Source: Mycolicibacterium mengxianglii (GTDB taxonomy: Bacteria > Actinomycetota > Actinomycetes > Mycobacteriales > Mycobacteriaceae). From it: a stretch of DNA of 64,000 nucleotides. The stretch is from positions 124,001 to 188,000 of the forward strand of contig NZ_CP065373.1 in assembly GCF_015710575.1 (NCBI RefSeq). Reading direction: 5' to 3'. Of this stretch, positions 9,064 through 16,405 are shown one piece after another. Position 1 is the first letter of the stretch. The number at the start of each line of letters is the position of its first letter. The notes beneath the pieces are model-generated. The model was not told the origin of the DNA. It made no database searches and was given only the letters and a program-made list of their open reading frames with translations. The position numbers were made by a program, and so were the translations under genes.

Positions 9064-9251
9064 TGAAAGTCGGCGTCAACGACGAACTGTGCCGTGGCCA
9101 CGGAGTCTGCGTCGCGGTGTGTCCCGAGGTGTTCTGGCTGACCGACGACGGTTACGCCGAGGCGCAGGACGGCGACGTGGCGCCCGAACACGAAGCGGGT
9201 GTCCGTGAGGCCGTCGAGGCCTGCCCGGAACGGGCCATCACCGCCGGCTGA
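9063..9251 (+). CDS. Ferredoxin of the P450-associated type
   Basis: A 62-residue ferredoxin with the cluster motif CRGHGVCVAVCPEVF near the N-terminus and CPERAI at the end. The second usual cluster Cys is His (CxxHxxC...CP), the pattern known in mycobacterial ferredoxins that accompany P450s and bind a [3Fe-4S] cluster. The ATG overlaps the P450 TGA by one base, so translational coupling and a dedicated redox partnership are likely. The stop lies 6 bp from the convergent ldtA end. Confidence 0.93.
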   Translation: MKVGVNDELCRGHGVCVAVCPEVFWLTDDGYAEAQDGDVAPEHEAGVREAVEACPERAITAG

Positions 9252-9257
9252 ATGCGG

Positions 9258-10019
9258 TCAGGAGTTGATGATGATCGGGTCGCCGACGCTCACCATGTCG
9301 AAGTACCAGGCGGCGTTGTCCGGGCTGAGGTTGATGCAGCCGTGGCTGACGTTGGCGTAGCCCTGTGAACCGACCGACCAGGGCGCGGAGTGCACGTACA
9401 CCCCGCCCCAGGTGACGCGGACCGCGTTCTTCACATCGAGCTTGTAGCCCTCGGGGTCCTCGAGTGGGATGCCGATGGTCCGGGAATCCATCACGACGTC
9501 ACGTTCCTTGGCCAGCGCGGTGAACGAGCCGACCGGCGTCGGGTGATTCGGCTTGCCCATCGAGGCCGGCATCTCACGGGCGACCACGTCGTCGACGCTG
9601 ACGGTGAAGGTGTGCGCGTCGATGTCGGCGACCCCGACGACCGAGGCCCCGGTGTTGAAACTCAGCGGCATATCGCCGGCCATCAGTCTGATCGTGGAGT
9701 GCGCGGGCCAGAACTGGTCGGGGGTGAACCGGACGGTGTTGCTGGCCGGCCAGTCGAACTGTCCCGTCACCGCGTCCGGGTCGACGACACGGATCGACTG
9801 CTCGACCGAGGCGCGGCTCGCGGTGGTGACGGGCGCGGCGAACTCGATCTGCACCGGATGGCCGACGCCGACCACCGCAGCGGCGGCAGGTGCGACCTCG
9901 GCGATTGCCGGTAGGGGCGCTGACCTGGGGACAGCGGCCGACGCGATGGACAGTGAGCCGGTGCTCATCGTCAGAAATACGAGGCCCAAAACCAGGGCGT
10001 AGCGGGGCGTAACACGCAC
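9258..10019 (-). CDS. ldtA: L,D-transpeptidase, LdtMt1-like
   Basis: A 253-residue secreted cell-wall enzyme forming 3-3 peptidoglycan cross-links. Seen: an N-terminal signal-like segment ending near ASAAVP, an Ig-like domain, then a YkuD catalytic domain with HSAPWS and SHGCINL (catalytic Cys228). The sequence from SKERT/AKERD onward, VVMDSRTIGIPL and YANVSHGCINLSPDNAAWYF, is essentially that of M. tuberculosis LdtMt1 (Rv0116c, 251 residues). This class is inhibited by carbapenems. The start is a GTG at 10019 with GGGAGG upstream. Genes on both sides point the other way or are unrelated. Confidence 0.93.
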   Translation of the reverse strand: MRVTPRYALVLGLVFLTMSTGSLSIASAAVPRSAPLPAIAEVAPAAAAVVGVGHPVQIEFAAPVTTASRASVEQSIRVVDPDAVTGQFDWPASNTVRFTPDQFWPAHSTIRLMAGDMPLSFNTGASVVGVADIDAHTFTVSVDDVVAREMPASMGKPNHPTPVGSFTALAKERDVVMDSRTIGIPLEDPEGYKLDVKNAVRVTWGGVYVHSAPWSVGSQGYANVSHGCINLSPDNAAWYFDMVSVGDPIIINS

Positions 10020-10069
10020 GATGGCCCTCCCTTCACAGCAGGTGTGTCATCCAGCGTATAGGCGCGCGT

Positions 10070-10086
10070 CGTTTGCAGGGCAAACG
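10070..10086. terminator. Short hairpin downstream of the minus-strand hydrolase operon
   Basis: Perfect 7-bp arms CGTTTGC (10070-10076) and GCAAACG (10080-10086) around AGG, about 30 bp beyond the end of the alpha/beta hydrolase gene and upstream of ldtA. It could terminate the operon; it is short, so confidence is low. Confidence 0.35.
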
Positions 10087-10114
10087 TCCGCCGCTGCCGG
10101 TGCGGGCAGAGCCG

Positions 10115-10888
10115 TTACAGCCCGAGCCCGCTGAGCCAAGCGGCTATCCGCCCGGCCACCGCGGGCCAGCCCGGCTCGAGCATCAGATTGTGGCCCATCC
10201 CGGGGAAGAACTCCGCGTGAGTGCGGTAGGCCCGCGCGGTGGCGCAGACCTCGCGCTGGCTGAAGAACCCGTCCCGCGCTGCGCCCAGCACCAGCATCGG
10301 GGCCGACACTTTCGCCGGTTCGGCCAGATCGGCCCACAGCAGATCGCGATAGAGCACCCGGGTGCTCTCGTCGCACAACAGACCGGTGTAGCGGTCCACC
10401 AGTGCGGCGGGGGTGTCGGGGTTGTAGAAGGTGGCGCGGGCGACCGCAGGTGTGCGGAAGAACAGCAGGGGTCTGCGGAGTGCAGCCGGCCGGCCGCTGT
10501 AGCGGGCGTTGCGCCGAGCGACCCGCAGCATCGCGGTGCGCAGCCCGTACGGCGGCGCCGACGCCAGCAGCACTCCAGCGGGCGCCGGGTCGGTGGCCAG
10601 GTATTTCTGCACCACGAAACCGCCCATCGAGTGGCCGATGACCACCGGCGGCGTCGGCAACGACCGGGCGACCTCGCGGACGTCGGCGACGTAGTCGGCC
10701 ACAGTGTGGACATTGTCGGCGGCTGCGGTACCGCCGTGCCCGCGGAGGTTGAGCGCCAGCGCCCGGTATCCGTGATCGGCGAAGTACTGCAGGAAGTGCT
10801 CGTCCCAGCACCACGCCCCGTGAAAGGCGCCGTGTACGAACAACAGTGGGGGTCGGTTGGCGTCGCCGCGCTCGATCAGGTCCAGCAT
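10115..10888 (-). CDS. Alpha/beta hydrolase
   Basis: A 257-residue alpha/beta-hydrolase-fold protein. Seen: the oxyanion region LLFVHGAFHGAWCW, the nucleophile elbow GHSMGG (about residue 83), an acid-bearing segment VLGAARDGFF and the catalytic His in GMGHNLMLEP. The triad is therefore complete. The substrate is unknown; relatives include esterases, lipases and C-C hydrolases. The ATG at 10888 overlaps the end of the preceding SGNH hydrolase gene by 13 bp, indicating an operon of two esterase-type enzymes. There is no signal peptide, so it acts in the cytosol. Confidence 0.88.
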   Translation of the reverse strand: MLDLIERGDANRPPLLFVHGAFHGAWCWDEHFLQYFADHGYRALALNLRGHGGTAAADNVHTVADYVADVREVARSLPTPPVVIGHSMGGFVVQKYLATDPAPAGVLLASAPPYGLRTAMLRVARRNARYSGRPAALRRPLLFFRTPAVARATFYNPDTPAALVDRYTGLLCDESTRVLYRDLLWADLAEPAKVSAPMLVLGAARDGFFSQREVCATARAYRTHAEFFPGMGHNLMLEPGWPAVAGRIAAWLSGLGL

Positions 10889-11658
10889 TGATCGGTGTCC
10901 ACACCGAGCAGCTCGGGTCGTTTCGGTGACCTGCCGTGACCGGATGATTGGCCTCGCAGATGGCGCCAGATCCACGGCGCCAACATGTTCCGCGTCCAAC
11001 CGGCCTGCGCGCGCACCCGTGCTGCAGCCCCCGGGCGTTCGTCTGCACCGCTGCCCAACGCCCAATCATGGCTGCTGCCAGGCAATCCGATAGCCTCAGC
11101 GGCGGCATCGGCGAACAGTTGATGGCCGTGCGACGAGGCGTGCATCCGGTCGGCGCTCCACGTCGCCGGCTCCAACATCGACGGTGCGTTGAACAGGTCG
11201 ACCAGACCGAAGCCATGACGGTGGGCCATGCCGGTGATGACGGCGTTGATCCGGGTGACCCGGGCTGCCAGTAGCCGTCCCACCGGCAGGATCCGAGCCA
11301 CGTCGGGAAAGGCGGTGGTCGCCACCGTGGCCCCGGTTTCGGCGAGGCGGTTGTACAACGTCTCGAGGTCGGACAGCGCCGTCTCGAATGCGCGTCCCGG
11401 CCGCACCACGTCGTTCATCCCCACGCACACGGTCACCAGGTCGGGTTGCATCGCCAACGCCGTCGGCAGCTGCTCGATGAGCACCTCGCGGGTGGTCCGG
11501 CCGCGCACGGCGAGATTTGCATACTGCAGGCCGGGATAGAGCGTGCCGAGGTGGGCGGCCAGCCGGTCGGCGAAACCGCGGACCCCGATCTCGTCGTCGC
11601 CGTCCCAAAGTCCCTCGGTCTGGCTGTCGCCGATCGCGACGTAGCGCGTATACGCCAT
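10876..11658 (-). CDS. SGNH/GDSL-type esterase
   Basis: A 260-residue SGNH hydrolase. Block I is GDSQTEG (nucleophile Ser about residue 11), block III is GMND (about residue 81), and block V is SADRMHASSHGH with the catalytic Asp and His. There is no signal peptide, so it is cytosolic. Members hydrolyse ester bonds in lipids or acyl groups; the precise substrate is unknown. It starts 23 bp after corA and overlaps the next hydrolase, so the three probably form one transcript. Confidence 0.88.
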   Translation of the reverse strand: MAYTRYVAIGDSQTEGLWDGDDEIGVRGFADRLAAHLGTLYPGLQYANLAVRGRTTREVLIEQLPTALAMQPDLVTVCVGMNDVVRPGRAFETALSDLETLYNRLAETGATVATTAFPDVARILPVGRLLAARVTRINAVITGMAHRHGFGLVDLFNAPSMLEPATWSADRMHASSHGHQLFADAAAEAIGLPGSSHDWALGSGADERPGAAARVRAQAGWTRNMLAPWIWRHLRGQSSGHGRSPKRPELLGVDTDQCWT

Positions 11659-11681
11659 GCCGAGACCTTAGTGGACGGGGT

Positions 11682-12665
11682 TCAGAGCCAGTCGCGCCGA
11701 CGGAACATGACGTAGAGCACGACCACCAGCACCACCATCAACACCGAGCTCGCCACAAACCCCGAGGGCTCTTCGAAGCCGGGGTAGGGGACGTTCTGCC
11801 CGTAGAAACCGGTGATGGCGGTGGGCACCGCGATGATCGCCGCCCAGCCCGTCAGCTTCTTCATGACCAGGTTCAACCGGGCGTCCTGCAACGAGAGGTT
11901 GGTCTCGAACACGGTGGTCACCATGTCGCGCAGCGACTCCGTCCATTCGGAAACCCGCAGCACGTGGTCATAGAGGTCGACGTACAGCGGATCGAGTTCC
12001 GGAGCCCGGATGGCACCGGTGCGGTGGTGCTGGATCGCATTGATGACCTCTCGCATCGGCAGCACCACGCGCCGCAGGCTCACCAGGTCCTTGCGTACCT
12101 CGAAGCTGCGGCGGTGGATGTCGGTGTCGCGTGACGGCGGCTCGAACAGTTCGTCTTCGATGTCCTCGATGCAGTCGTCGAGCACCTGCACGGCGTCGAA
12201 ATGCCCGTCGACGACCACATCGAGCAGCCCGTGGACCAGGGCGGCGACGCCGTACTGCTGGCCCCCGAGATCCTCCCACCGCCGCACCACCGGGGTGATG
12301 TCGAGCAGCGGCGCCAGCCGGACCGTCACCAGGGCTTGCGGCAGGACGAATGCCGAGATCCGGTGCCGGCTCAGGCGTGAGCTCGGCTCATCCTCGGCGG
12401 CGGGTGTGGCGAACTCGACGGCATACACCGTGAAGAAGGTGTGCGACGGGTAGACGGTGGCCTTGACGCGCTCGGATGGGGCCGTGGCGTCCTCGACCGC
12501 CCAGACATTGAGCCCCAACTCGTCGGCCAGCTCCGCCAGCGCCACATGATCGGGGTCGGCCATGTCCACCCAGACGAGGGTGTCGGGTTCGGTCAGGTAA
12601 TCGGAGATGCGGTCGAACACGAATTCGTCCTGCAGCTGCCCGGATCGCCATACCCGGCCCTGCAC
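11682..12665 (-). CDS. CorA-family divalent metal transporter with GQN in place of GMN
   Basis: A 327-residue CorA-type protein: an acidic cytoplasmic N-domain, a long stalk helix and two C-terminal membrane helices ending in a basic tail (FRRRDWL). The signature between the helices reads TGFYGQNVPYPG, so the highly conserved GMN of CorA Mg2+ channels is GQN here. Two starts are possible: GTG 12686 without a ribosome site, and GTG 12665 with AAGGGA six bases upstream; the latter is used. A selectivity change is possible but unproven. It lies in a minus-strand run after the PaiB-like gene. Confidence 0.85.
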   Translation of the reverse strand: MQGRVWRSGQLQDEFVFDRISDYLTEPDTLVWVDMADPDHVALAELADELGLNVWAVEDATAPSERVKATVYPSHTFFTVYAVEFATPAAEDEPSSRLSRHRISAFVLPQALVTVRLAPLLDITPVVRRWEDLGGQQYGVAALVHGLLDVVVDGHFDAVQVLDDCIEDIEDELFEPPSRDTDIHRRSFEVRKDLVSLRRVVLPMREVINAIQHHRTGAIRAPELDPLYVDLYDHVLRVSEWTESLRDMVTTVFETNLSLQDARLNLVMKKLTGWAAIIAVPTAITGFYGQNVPYPGFEEPSGFVASSVLMVVLVVVLYVMFRRRDWL

Positions 12666-12735
12666 GACACATCCCTTGGGCGTCACCCGACCATGACAGC
12701 ACCCGCGAGGTTCGGTGCTGTCGGCGCCCCACGGC

Positions 12736-13356
12736 TCAGAGGTTGGTGGCCATCGCTTCGGCGACCGCGGTGGCCCCGGCGCGGCCTTCGGCGCGCAGCC
12801 CGGTGACCACACCGCGGCGGTCGGCGGGGGAGCGGTTCTGGCTCAGTTTGGCCTTGGCCTCGACCCGGTGCACACGCACCTCGATGCCGACGATGCCCTT
12901 CAGCTGCCCCGCGATATAGGGCGCGGGGGCGTCGGACACCTGCCAGGGCTGATCGCGTCCGGCTTCGTGAGCGACGGTGAGCCGTTCGGTCGCCATCCGC
13001 AACCAGCCGGGGTCGTCATGGACGCGGGCCGTTCCGGTCAGGTGGACCGCGCTGTAGTTCCAGGTGGGGACGACGCGGCCGTGCTCGGCTTTGGCTGCGT
13101 ACCAGGTCGGGCTGATGTAGGCCTGCTCGCCCGCGCAGATCAGCAGCGCCGGGGCGTCGTCGGCGATATCGCGCCACTGCGGGTTGGCGCGCGCCATGTG
13201 GGCGATGACGGTGTTGTCGTCCCACAGGATGGGCAGCAGGGTCGACGTCGGGAAACCGTCGGCGGCCACCGTCACGAGTTCGGCAGCGCCCACCTCGGCG
13301 ACCAGTGCGCGGATGGCGGCGTCGTCGTCGAGAAGGTTGGCGGGGGGAACGTACAC
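12736..13356 (-). CDS. PaiB-like FMN-binding protein
   Basis: A 206-residue protein of the PaiB / FMN-binding negative regulator family with a split-barrel flavin fold. The opening MYVPPANLLDDD and the middle WYAAKAEHGRVVPTWNYSAVHLTGTARV are typical of the family. In Bacillus PaiB is named as a regulator, but many members are probably flavin-binding enzymes. The GTG at 13356 is used. The downstream F420/FMN-fold gene ends just 4 bp away on the same strand, so two split-barrel flavoproteins are adjacent. Confidence 0.82.
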   Translation of the reverse strand: MYVPPANLLDDDAAIRALVAEVGAAELVTVAADGFPTSTLLPILWDDNTVIAHMARANPQWRDIADDAPALLICAGEQAYISPTWYAAKAEHGRVVPTWNYSAVHLTGTARVHDDPGWLRMATERLTVAHEAGRDQPWQVSDAPAPYIAGQLKGIVGIEVRVHRVEAKAKLSQNRSPADRRGVVTGLRAEGRAGATAVAEAMATNL

Positions 13357-13360
13357 CCCG

Positions 13361-13774
13361 TCAGGGTAATCCCCAGGAGGACCATCGGCGCACCGATATT
13401 TCGATCACCGGGCCGTCGAGCGAAACCGTCTGGTATTGAGGATATTTCGCGCGGAGCAGGGCATGGCCGCGAGCGTAAACCGGCCCGTCGTCGACCACCG
13501 CGGCCTCACCGTCGGCGCGGACCCACCACAGCTGGGACCAGTCGCTGTCATAGTGGTCGACGAGCAGGCAGACGCGGGGGTCGGCGGCGATATTGGCCAG
13601 CCGCTTGAGGTGTCGGGTCGATTTCGGTTTGCCGTCGACGGCGGTGAACACCGTTTCACCGTGTGCGGCGAACACCACGGGCACCAGGTGCGGTGCATGG
13701 TCTCCGGTGACGGTGGCCAGCCGGGCCACTGGAGCGTTGGCGAACCGGGACAACAGCTCGGCGTGATCGGCCAT
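13361..13774 (-). CDS. PPOX-class F420-dependent oxidoreductase (TIGR03668-like)
   Basis: A 137-residue split beta-barrel protein. The pattern [40 protein letters not shown] and [21 protein letters not shown] matches the actinobacterial F420-dependent PPOX-type family. Such enzymes use the deazaflavin F420H2 for reductions of varied substrates. It is divergent, with only 31 bp between starts, from a luciferase-like F420 enzyme, suggesting a shared bidirectional promoter and a common F420 theme. Confidence 0.85.
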   Translation of the reverse strand: MADHAELLSRFANAPVARLATVTGDHAPHLVPVVFAAHGETVFTAVDGKPKSTRHLKRLANIAADPRVCLLVDHYDSDWSQLWWVRADGEAAVVDDGPVYARGHALLRAKYPQYQTVSLDGPVIEISVRRWSSWGLP

Positions 13775-13805
13775 TTCCTCAGAGTAGGTGCGTCATGATC
13801 GAAGA

Positions 13806-14732
13806 ATGAAGATCAGCATCCTGGAGTACACCGGAGACCAGAGCGGGCCGTACCGGGTCGACACCTACGTCGAGCAACTGGCCGAGCTGCGGGACGAGGG
13901 CTTCGGCCGGATGTGGAGCGCCCAGCTGCCGTACGAGCGGGATCTGCTGACCGCTCTGGCGGTGGCCTTCCGCGAAGTCGACACCATCGAGGTCGCTACC
14001 GGGGTGCTGCCGATCCAGAACCAGCACCCGATGCTGCTTGCGCAACGCGCCTTGACGTTGAACGCGATTGCCGGCGGCCGCTTCACGCTCGGGATCGGCA
14101 TGACCCACGCCCTCGTGACAGAGGGGATGTGGGGCATCTCGTGGGCCAAGCCGATCCGCCGACTCACCGAGTACCTCGACGGTTTACTGCCGCTGCTCAA
14201 CGGGCAGCCCGCCGACGCCACCGGAGAGCTCGTCACCACCCGGGGTGCCTTGCACATTCCCGGCGCCCCCGCGCCCGAGGTCTATATCGCCGCACTCGGC
14301 CCGCAGATGCTGAGGGTGGCCGGGCGACGCACTGCCGGTACGGTGACCTGGATGACGGGGCCCGCCACGCTGGAGACCCACATTGGATCCGTGTTGCGAA
14401 GTGCGGCAACAGAAGCCGGCCGACCGGAGGGGGCGGTGCGGGTGGTGGCCGTCCTGCCGGTCAGCGTCACCGACGACGTCGACGCCGCCCGGAAGCGGGC
14501 GGCCGACGAGTACGTGGTGTACGGCCAGTTGCCGTCCTACCGGGCGATGCTGGACAGGGAGGGTTATGCGGGACCCGAGGATGCCGCGTTGATCGGCGAC
14601 GAGCAGACGGTCTCCGAGCGCCTCGACCAGCTGCGCGCGGCCGGGGTCGACGAGTTCGTGGGGGCGACCTTCGACCCGTCAGCAGAAGGCCGGGCACGTA
14701 CTCGCGCGCTGCTGCGCCGTTGGGCGGGGTAG
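13806..14732 (+). CDS. LLM class F420-dependent oxidoreductase (TIGR03564-like)
   Basis: A 308-residue luciferase-like monooxygenase-fold (TIM-barrel) protein. The pattern ATGVLPIQNQHPMLLAQRALTLNAI followed by GRFTLGIGMTHALV is the central LLM signature binding the flavin or deazaflavin. ATG 13806 is chosen over an in-frame upstream ATG at 13788 because the conserved beta-strand begins at KISILEY. The substrate is unknown. It converges on the GH114-like gene with a 14-bp gap. Confidence 0.88.
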   Translation: MKISILEYTGDQSGPYRVDTYVEQLAELRDEGFGRMWSAQLPYERDLLTALAVAFREVDTIEVATGVLPIQNQHPMLLAQRALTLNAIAGGRFTLGIGMTHALVTEGMWGISWAKPIRRLTEYLDGLLPLLNGQPADATGELVTTRGALHIPGAPAPEVYIAALGPQMLRVAGRRTAGTVTWMTGPATLETHIGSVLRSAATEAGRPEGAVRVVAVLPVSVTDDVDAARKRAADEYVVYGQLPSYRAMLDREGYAGPEDAALIGDEQTVSERLDQLRAAGVDEFVGATFDPSAEGRARTRALLRRWAG

Positions 14733-14746
14733 GTACTCGGCTCCGT

Positions 14747-15580
14747 TCAGGGGCACAGCTGGAAGTGGTACCCCGGCTCGGACGGGGCGACGAGGTCGCG
14801 GTCACGCAGGACCATCGATGTCACGGCGTCGGGGGCGGTGCACATCTGCCCGAACGGCCGGGGGAGGTTGTCGGTGTACTCGACGTCCACCACGTGGTCG
14901 CCGTAAACGCTGGTGTAGCTGGCGCATTCGTCGTAGGCGGCGCACTCTTCGGCGACGGCGAAATCGAATCCGGCTCCCTGCAGCACCGGTGCGTCCTCGG
15001 CGGCATTTTTCTGCGCTGCCGCGAGGCCGACGCCGTGCGCGGTCGACGTCAGGTCGCGTGCCAGCGCCACGGCGTCGTCACGCGTCACCAGACCGCCTGT
15101 GCGGGTGTAGCTGTCGAGATTGTCGAATTCGACTGCGTTGTAACCTTTGTCGGCGCAGTCGCTGATCCACGGGCTGACGACGCCGCGGATTGTCTCGCGC
15201 TGCTCCGGCGTGCGGGTGTCCAGCAGCACTTCGTCGGGCCAGTCCGGGTCGTGCACGAGGGAACCGTCGCTGTCGCGCAGGAGCACTTCGTCGGGCCAGG
15301 AGCCGGACTCGCCCGGCTGGGTCTGGAACGCGTTGACGTAACAGATCGCGTACCTGCCCTCGGGTGGCATCGCCGTGCGATCGCGGGCCACGATCGTGAC
15401 CTGGCTGTTCGGCGGGTACGCCTCGCCGAGTTGATAGTCGGGTGCGCCACCGGCCGGCGGCAGTGTGATCGGTGATGCGGAGGCCGGCGCGGATCCGACA
15501 GCCAGGATCGCGACCAGTGCCGCCGTGATGCTCACCGCCGACACGAATAGCCGTGGGATTTCAACCGTGGTCTTCGACAT
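14747..15580 (-). CDS. Secreted GH114-like endo-alpha-1,4-polygalactosaminidase family protein
   Basis: A 277-residue protein with an N-terminal signal peptide (hydrophobic core VSAVSITAALVAILAVG, probable cleavage after ASAS). The body resembles the TIM-barrel GH114 family: ICYVNAFQTQPG early, GYNAVEFDNLDSY carrying the acidic residues in the middle, and AEECAAYDEC later. GH114 enzymes cut galactosaminogalactan-type polymers. Bacterial roles are mostly unknown. The phrase WPDEVLL occurs twice 19 residues apart, encoded by an 18-bp exact direct repeat (15225-15242, 15282-15299). The ATG overlaps the end of the GntR gene by 20 bp, suggesting coupling to that gene. Confidence 0.75.
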   Translation of the reverse strand: MSKTTVEIPRLFVSAVSITAALVAILAVGSAPASASPITLPPAGGAPDYQLGEAYPPNSQVTIVARDRTAMPPEGRYAICYVNAFQTQPGESGSWPDEVLLRDSDGSLVHDPDWPDEVLLDTRTPEQRETIRGVVSPWISDCADKGYNAVEFDNLDSYTRTGGLVTRDDAVALARDLTSTAHGVGLAAAQKNAAEDAPVLQGAGFDFAVAEECAAYDECASYTSVYGDHVVDVEYTDNLPRPFGQMCTAPDAVTSMVLRDRDLVAPSEPGYHFQLCP

Positions 15581-16247
15581 CCTTGAGCCCCCTGTTCTTG
15601 ACGCCGTGCAGATGATTGACCATCGCTTGCCGCGCCTTCTCCGGTGAGTGATCCCGGAATGCGGTCAGGATCGCGGTGTGCTCGTCGATGGTGTTCTCGG
15701 CGTCGGTGACCCCGAGACCGGTGAAGAGTCGGAACCGTTGCACCGACCCGCCGAGGCAGTTGTAGGCCATCAGCAGAAAACGGTTGCCGGCGCCTTCGGC
15801 GATGAGCTCATGGAATCGCATGTCGGCCTGCCAGTAGTCCCGGTACTCGGCGAACTCGGGGCCCCTCGGGGCGGTACGCAGGTCGGTGATCGAACGGTCA
15901 AGTGCTTCAATGAGTTCGGGCGTGGCCCGCTCGCAGGCGTGCGTCGCGTTGACCGGCTCGATGACCAGGCGGGCGTCCATCAACTCGGCGAGTTCGGCGG
16001 TGGTGAGCAGTGGCGCGACACGGTAGCCGCGTAGCGCCACCCGGTTCACGAGGCCGGTTACTTCGAGCCGGGCGAGGGCTTCGCGAACGGGAGTCGCCGA
16101 AACGTCGAGTTCGCGGGCGATGCCGTCGATGCTCAGCGCATCATTGGGCTCGTAGCGGCCGTCCATCAGCAGTTCGAGCAACTTGTCGTGAACGTGGTCG
16201 GTCAGAACCTGCCGGACCAGTCGAGAACCGACGCCTTGGGAGACCAC
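15561..16247 (-). CDS. GntR family transcriptional regulator (FCD/FadR type)
   Basis: A 228-residue regulator. The winged helix-turn-helix is seen at about residues 12-77 (VHDKLLELLMDGRYEPNDAL, ELDVSATPVREALARLEVTG), followed by an all-helical FCD ligand domain with RFHELIAEGAGNRFL and EHTAILTAFRDH, where metal-binding acidic and His residues are expected. FCD regulators usually sense organic acids or sugar acids. It is divergent from the kinase operon at 16406, and a duplicated palindrome lies between them, so it very likely controls that operon. The start is GTG 16247. Confidence 0.9.
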   Translation of the reverse strand: MVSQGVGSRLVRQVLTDHVHDKLLELLMDGRYEPNDALSIDGIARELDVSATPVREALARLEVTGLVNRVALRGYRVAPLLTTAELAELMDARLVIEPVNATHACERATPELIEALDRSITDLRTAPRGPEFAEYRDYWQADMRFHELIAEGAGNRFLLMAYNCLGGSVQRFRLFTGLGVTDAENTIDEHTAILTAFRDHSPEKARQAMVNHLHGVKNRGLKDVEDHG

Positions 16248-16252
16248 GAAAA

Positions 16253-16315
16253 GATCCTATAGGAAATGCTTGACACCGCATTGTTGATCCTAGATCCTCG
16301 ATCCTATAGGAAATG
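16253..16315. promoter_or_regulatory. Twin GntR operator candidates
   Basis: The 16-base sequence GATCCTATAGGAAATG occurs twice as exact direct copies at 16253-16268 and 16300-16315, 47 bp apart. Each contains the perfect 10-bp palindrome TCCTATAGGA. A partial copy (TGATCCTAGATCC) lies between. The pair sits between the gntR start and the kinase start, as expected for a regulator controlling both directions. The remaining 90 bp up to 16405 show nothing else distinctive. Confidence 0.75.
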
Positions 16316-16405
16316 ACGTGACGTACGTCTCACTGCAGTCCGCGCGGTCGTCGGTACCGCTGGCGCTCACGCGAGCCCCAGAGGGCAGTCGAGTGAAGGG
16401 GAACC

